NCBI RefSeq assembly: GCF_040545925.1 | Contig: NZ_JBEPMX010000002.1 | Location: 1-64,000 of the forward strand | Length of the DNA stretch: 64,000 bases | Reading direction: 5' to 3' | Source of the DNA: Alkalibacillus flavidus | Lineage (GTDB): Bacteria; Bacillota; Bacilli; Bacillales; Alkalibacillaceae | Shown: positions 60,789 through 64,000 of the stretch, one piece after another | Numbering within the stretch: the stretch's first letter is position 1 | Layout of the letters: each line of letters begins with the position of its first letter | Made by a program: the position numbers and the translations under genes | The notes under the pieces: generated by a model | Told to the model about the DNA's origin: nothing | The model's input: the letters and a program-made list of their open reading frames with translations, nothing else | Database searches by the model: none

Positions 60789-61093
60789 TGCTACAAGATT
60801 TTGGAGCAGACATGTTAAGTGTCACGGTTTGGATCAGTTTTATCGGGATCTCCTTATCCATTATTTTATTAGTTTACCGTACAATTAAAGGACCGACGAA
60901 TGCAGACCGAGCTGTTGCACTTGATTCAATTGGAATTAACATGATGGCATTAGTTGGTTTACAAGCAATTAATCTTGCAACTGATCAGCTTAATGATATT
61001 GTCTTATTGATCGGTATCTTGCTATTTATCGGTACGATTGCTATAGCAAAATTTCTAGAAAAGGGTGTTATCATTGATCGACATAATCATTAG
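60788..61093 (+). CDS. mrpF: Na+/H+ antiporter subunit F
   Basis: A 101-residue, three-helix subunit with the MnhF signature YRTIKGPTNADRAVALDSIGINMMALVGL (about 26-54) and the charged end LEKGVIIDRHNH. It overlaps mrpG. Confidence 0.95.
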   Translation: MLQDFGADMLSVTVWISFIGISLSIILLVYRTIKGPTNADRAVALDSIGINMMALVGLQAINLATDQLNDIVLLIGILLFIGTIAIAKFLEKGVIIDRHNH

Positions 61094-61418
61094 TTTATTA
61101 CTTTTAATCGGTACGTTTTTCACCTTTTCTGGCTCGCTCGGTATCATTCGTTTTCCTGATGTTTATACACGCTTGCACGCCGCTACTAAGGCTGCAACGT
61201 TAGGAGTTGCTGGTGTATTACTCGGAGCCTTTTTCTATCTATTATTCGATCAAGGCATTGTGAGCGGTAAATTATTAATTGGTATTGTTTTCGTTCTCAT
61301 GACTGCACCAATAAGCGGTCATATGATTTCACGAGCCGCTTACAACTCAGGTGTTCAACTTACTCAACACACCAAACATGATCAACTTAATCAAGACACA
61401 CGACGGACAACGAAATAA
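61074..61418 (+). CDS. mrpG: Na+/H+ antiporter subunit G
   Basis: A 114-residue, three-helix subunit with GSLGIIRFPDVYTRLHAATKAATLGVAGVLLGAFF (about 21-55) and TAPISGHMISRAAYNSGV, both characteristic. The start is probably TTG 61074 (6 nt after AAAAGGGTG); GTG 61065 touches that SD. Last gene of the operon. Confidence 0.93.
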   Translation: MIDIIISLLLLIGTFFTFSGSLGIIRFPDVYTRLHAATKAATLGVAGVLLGAFFYLLFDQGIVSGKLLIGIVFVLMTAPISGHMISRAAYNSGVQLTQHTKHDQLNQDTRRTTK

Positions 61419-61429
61419 ACGAATAAATC

Positions 61430-61480
61430 GATCCGACCCTTCTTGTTTGAAATTGCATAGAAGGGTCGGATCATTTTTAT
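61430..61480 (+). terminator. Terminator of the mrp operon
   Basis: GATCCGACCCTTCT pairs with AGAAGGGTCGGATC (61430-61443 with 61459-61472), a 14-bp perfect stem, followed by ATTTTTATTT. Confidence 0.92.
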
Positions 61481-61504
61481 TTAATAATAATTGTATGTGT
61501 ACAC

Positions 61505-61533
61505 GCACATTTGCCTATTGTGGCTCATAAAGT
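61505..61533 (+). promoter_or_regulatory. Candidate sigma-E promoter of sigK
   Basis: GCACATT (61505-61511), 14-nt spacer, CATAAAGT (61526-61533). The -35 fits the sigma-E pattern at 6 of 7 bases and the -10 at 6 of 8. B. subtilis sigK is transcribed by sigma-E with SpoIIID. Confidence 0.45.
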
Positions 61534-61572
61534 AAACATAGAGACTAAATACCCTTGTAGGGAGATGATTGC

Positions 61573-62292
61573 GTGCTAAGCGTTATAAAACTTCTGTCGA
61601 TCTTTCTGCACAATCCTTATCTTTTCTTCGCCTACGTCAAAGGTCATGCCTTCCCACAACCCTTATCACCAGATGATGAGCGTTACTACTTGGAACAATG
61701 GCAAAAAGGGGATATTGACGCTCGCAATAAATTAATCGAGCATAATTTACGTTTAGTCGCTCATATCGCTAAAAAATATGAACAAAACAACGAAGAACAA
61801 GAAGATTTAATATCGATAGGGACAGTTGGTTTGATTAAAGGAGTTGAGAGTTATTCGCTCGATAAAGGGACTAAGTTGGCCACGTATGTCGCACGATGTA
61901 TTGATAACGAAATTCTTATGTTTTTACGTTCCACGAAGAAAAGTCAAAAAGATGTTTCTCTTCAGGACCCCATTGGCCATGATAAAGAAGGTAACGAAAT
62001 CAGTCTCATTGACGTATTAAAATCCGACCAACCTGATTTAACGGATAAAGTCCAAACAGCGATTGATATTGAAGCGATTTTTGGTTATTTACACCTACTT
62101 GATGAAAGGGAAAAAGAGGTCATTGTTAAACGTTACGGATTGGGACGTCAGCCTGATTATACACAGAGAGAAATTGCTAAGGCGTTGAACATTTCACGTA
62201 GCTATGTATCCCGAATTGAAAAGCGGGCCTTAATGAAAATGTTCCATGCTTTTTATCGAGATCGTCAACAAAATGAGTCATCTACAAAATAA
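61573..62292 (+). CDS. sigK: RNA polymerase sigma-K (late mother-cell sigma factor)
   Basis: A 239-residue sigma factor. The first 20 residues (MLSVIKLLSIFLHNPYLFFA) are a hydrophobic pro-sequence ending before YVKGHAFPQPLS, which lines up with the SpoIVFB cleavage site of B. subtilis pro-sigma-K. Regions 2 (NLRLVAHIAKKYEQ, DLISIGTVGLIKGVESY) and 4 (TQREIAKALNISRSYVSRIEKRALMKMFHAFYR) are intact. The frame is continuous, with no skin-type insertion. GTG start 8 nt after AGGGAG. The gene is single, between mrpG and mtnN. Confidence 0.96.
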   Translation: MLSVIKLLSIFLHNPYLFFAYVKGHAFPQPLSPDDERYYLEQWQKGDIDARNKLIEHNLRLVAHIAKKYEQNNEEQEDLISIGTVGLIKGVESYSLDKGTKLATYVARCIDNEILMFLRSTKKSQKDVSLQDPIGHDKEGNEISLIDVLKSDQPDLTDKVQTAIDIEAIFGYLHLLDEREKEVIVKRYGLGRQPDYTQREIAKALNISRSYVSRIEKRALMKMFHAFYRDRQQNESSTK

Positions 62293-62322
62293 AAGCAGCT
62301 ATCTGATTGATTCAGATAGCTA
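62290..62322. terminator. Bidirectional terminator between sigK and mtnN
   Basis: AGCTATCTGA/TCAGATAGCT (62297-62306 with 62312-62321). On the minus strand TTTTATTTT follows, so it suits mtnN best, but it also lies right behind sigK. Confidence 0.82.
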
Positions 62323-62329
62323 CTCAACA

Positions 62330-63019
62330 TTATGTCAACATCTCAGCAATTAACGTTGCACTATTTTTCGCTGCTTTTTCTAAATAAGCTTCAAAGGAAA
62401 TATCAGATGATTGACCAGCGATATCGGATAATGACCGAATGATTAAGCACGGTGTATCATATTGATGACACACCTGTGCGATGGAAACAGCTTCCATTTC
62501 TAAAGCTTTAACGTCAGGAAAGCGTTTTGCAACGGTTTGAACACGTTCATAATCTGACATAAACGAATCTCCGGTTCCAATTAACCCTTCAGCCACTGTC
62601 ACGTCGTCTGGTAAAATTTCTTTCGCTTGTTGTGCTCGCTTAACTAATTCATCATCAGAACGAAATCGAGCCGGCATTTGTGGAATCTGGCCATGTGTAT
62701 AACCAAATGCCGTCGCATCTGCGTCATGGTGAATCGTCTCAGTACCAATGACGATATCACCTACATTTAACGACTGATCAACACCGCCGCTTGATCCTGT
62801 ATTGATAACATAATCAGGTTGGAAACGTTCATGAAGTAACGTTGTTGATATAGCGGCATTCACTTTACCAATTCCTGATCGTAATAAGACGACATCATGG
62901 TCGTGTAACTGTCCAACAATAAAATGACAGTTCGCAATTGTTTCTTCATAGTCAACAGTCATTTGTGATTTCAGCCATTCTACTTCTTCATCCATTGCTC
63001 CAATTAAACCGTATCGCAT
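62330..63019 (-). CDS. mtnN: 5'-methylthioadenosine/S-adenosylhomocysteine nucleosidase
   Basis: A 229-residue nucleosidase splitting adenine from MTA and SAH in methionine salvage. It begins MRYGLIGAMDEEVEWLKS and has the purine-binding INTGSSGGVDQSLNVGDIVIG, GTGDSFM and LEMEAVSIAQVC (catalytic Glu) and IIRSLSDIAGQSS (catalytic Asp). I chose ATG 63019 after ACAGGAGG. The start lies 30 bp after the yrrS stop. Confidence 0.95.
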   Translation of the reverse strand: MRYGLIGAMDEEVEWLKSQMTVDYEETIANCHFIVGQLHDHDVVLLRSGIGKVNAAISTTLLHERFQPDYVINTGSSGGVDQSLNVGDIVIGTETIHHDADATAFGYTHGQIPQMPARFRSDDELVKRAQQAKEILPDDVTVAEGLIGTGDSFMSDYERVQTVAKRFPDVKALEMEAVSIAQVCHQYDTPCLIIRSLSDIAGQSSDISFEAYLEKAAKNSATLIAEMLT

Positions 63020-63049
63020 TTGTCGTATGCCTCCTGTATTGTTCACTCA

Positions 63050-63817
63050 TTACTCGTCATTTGATGATTCTGCATTGTAATCAGGATGTTCATCATTGAC
63101 TTCTAGTACTTCCATCTTTTGTGGTTGCCAACCTTCTTCTTCAATCCAATCTAAATAGACGCGATACACATCATCTTGGGCACCATCTGTCACTGTACCT
63201 ATAACATGATTAGCCATACCGCCACTTTCTAAGCGCCAAAAAATGATATCGTCTTCGGCTAATCCTGTCGCATACTCGATCGCATCTTCCATTTCTTTAC
63301 GATCTTGTGTTCCTTCAGAGAATTCAGAGTTATGAGGTTCTTCTTGTTCCGTTCCAATAGGCTCCCAATCGCGTTCGATTACACGAATTACATTGTCTTT
63401 ATCCGACTCTGTTACGGTTTCTTCTGTCGGTTCATCAGGGTTACTTGTGTCGTCTGATTGACTTTCGTCCGAGTTGGCCTCGTCTTCACTGCCTTCTTCA
63501 TCAGATTGTGAATCATCGTTAGCGTCGGTTTCATCTGTTGATTCATCCGCACCCGATGATGCTTGATTATCATCGCTGTCAGCGTTTTCAGATTCGCCTG
63601 CATCACCCTCATCTTCTGATGATTCATTGTTTCCATTGTCTGATGATTCTGCCGCTGGTTCATCTTGTTGCTGATCAGCTGTATCATCATTGCCACCAAA
63701 CAACCAAAAACCGACTAATACAATAATTAAAAGAACGACTAACCAAATTAATGAATTCATTAACTTTGTGTTTTTACGACGTTTCTCAAAACGTTCAGAA
63801 CGACTATCATGTTCCAT
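63050..63817 (-). CDS. YrrS-like DUF1510 membrane protein
   Basis: A 255-residue protein with a basic N-terminus (RSERFEKRRKNTKLMNS), one transmembrane helix (about 22-42), a long low-complexity D/E/S/N stretch (about 44-135) and a C-terminal DUF1510-like domain (about 145-245). The acidic stretch is longer than in mesophilic relatives as I recall them. It lies downstream of greA, as in B. subtilis, where yrrS adjoins pbpI. SD GGAGG precedes the ATG. Function unknown. Confidence 0.82.
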   Translation of the reverse strand: MEHDSRSERFEKRRKNTKLMNSLIWLVVLLIIVLVGFWLFGGNDDTADQQQDEPAAESSDNGNNESSEDEGDAGESENADSDDNQASSGADESTDETDANDDSQSDEEGSEDEANSDESQSDDTSNPDEPTEETVTESDKDNVIRVIERDWEPIGTEQEEPHNSEFSEGTQDRKEMEDAIEYATGLAEDDIIFWRLESGGMANHVIGTVTDGAQDDVYRVYLDWIEEEGWQPQKMEVLEVNDEHPDYNAESSNDE

Positions 63818-63847
63818 TGCTCGGCCTCCTTATACGCAACTATTATG

Positions 63848-63877
63848 TTAAACAGTCCTACACGGTTGTGTAGGACT
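63848..63877 (-). terminator. Terminator of greA
   Basis: A 10-bp perfect stem AGTCCTACAC/GTGTAGGACT (63854-63863 with 63868-63877) with a 4-nt loop is followed by GTTTAA on the minus strand. The U tract is short. Confidence 0.7.
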
Positions 63878-63888
63878 TTAATTGATAG

Positions 63889-64000
63889 TTATTTGACTTC
63901 TTTAATTTTAACTTCGAATTCGCCACCAGGTGTTTGGACCATCACTTGATCGCCAATTTTTTTACCGAGTAAGCTTTGCGCCATCGGTGAATCATTGGAA
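63889..64000 (-). CDS. greA: Transcription elongation factor GreA, C-terminal part (cut by the window edge)
   Basis: The last 36 codons and stop of a leftward gene. The residues NDSPMAQSLLGKKIGDQVMV and then QTPGGEFEVKIKEVK are the C-terminal FKBP-like domain of GreA, which helps RNA polymerase cut back stalled transcripts. The N-terminal coiled coil lies outside the window. yrrS follows downstream after a hairpin. Confidence 0.93.
   Translation of the reverse strand, partial: SNDSPMAQSLLGKKIGDQVMVQTPGGEFEVKIKEVK

Noticed and set aside
61573..62292. A skin-type element interrupting sigK.
   Set aside because: The reading frame is continuous from pro-sequence to region 4.2, with no recombinase gene nearby.

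Overview
The window is a gene-dense chromosomal segment from an endospore-forming, low-GC Gram-positive bacterium (Bacillaceae). The order from ispG to sda follows the Bacillus subtilis yqe-yqf-yqx region almost gene for gene. Sporulation genes (gpr, spoIIP, yqfC/yqfD, sigK, sda) show it is a spore former. Many acidic proteins, a Na+/H+ antiporter operon and two Na+/phosphate symporters suggest a salt- or alkali-adapted lineage. The genus is not determined. I see no prophage, transposase, CRISPR array or defence island; every gene looks like vertically inherited core genome.

Layout. 0.1-0.7 kb: five tRNA genes on the minus strand (Asn, Met, His, Ile2, Ser). 0.7-9.4 kb: a Na/Pi symporter with PhoU tail, a short NfeD-like protein, ispG, a YqfX-like membrane protein, an anchored lytic transglycosylase, a DUF2624 gene, nfo, cshB and ispH. 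9.4-12.7 kb: guaA behind a guanine riboswitch, and guaB. 12.8-20.5 kb: the Nif3 protein, trmK, cccA, a membrane protein, rpoD, dnaG, the PPDK regulator and ccpN. 20.6-29.6 kb: recO, yqzL, era, dgkA, ybeY, phoH, yqfD, yqfC, yqfB, floA, nfeD, yqeY, rpsU. 29.7-41.5 kb: a second Na/Pi symporter, deoC, the CIRCE-controlled heat-shock operon hrcA-grpE-dnaK-dnaJ-prmA-rsmE, hemW and lepA. 41.5-55.9 kb: yqxA, spoIIP, gpr, rpsT, holA, yqzM, the com genes, yqeM-rsfS-yqeK-nadD-yhbY-aroE-yqeH-yqeG and, divergently, sda. 56.2-61.4 kb: an mrp antiporter operon without mrpB. 61.6-64 kb: an uninterrupted sigK, mtnN, yrrS and the 3' end of greA.

Most genes lie on the minus strand in head-to-tail operons separated by clear intrinsic terminators. 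Three small genes (yqzL, yqzM, sda) and the greA end were found by reading the intergenic DNA. Several starts were moved to a downstream codon because the Shine-Dalgarno (SD) sequence overlaps the longest possible start.

The most interesting signals are regulatory. Two genes (yqfX-like and spoIIP) have SD and start codon inside the 3' arm of a perfect inverted repeat whose 5' arm lies upstream. For yqfX-like a candidate forespore promoter would start RNA after the 5' arm, so read-through RNA would be closed and locally initiated RNA open. The sda gene has a cluster of DnaA-box-like sites and a hairpin between SD and start codon. Two copies of a 174-bp hairpin-bearing repeat sit between genes. 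The conserved neighbours mrpB, pgpH, mtaB, cdd and glyQS are missing from their usual places.
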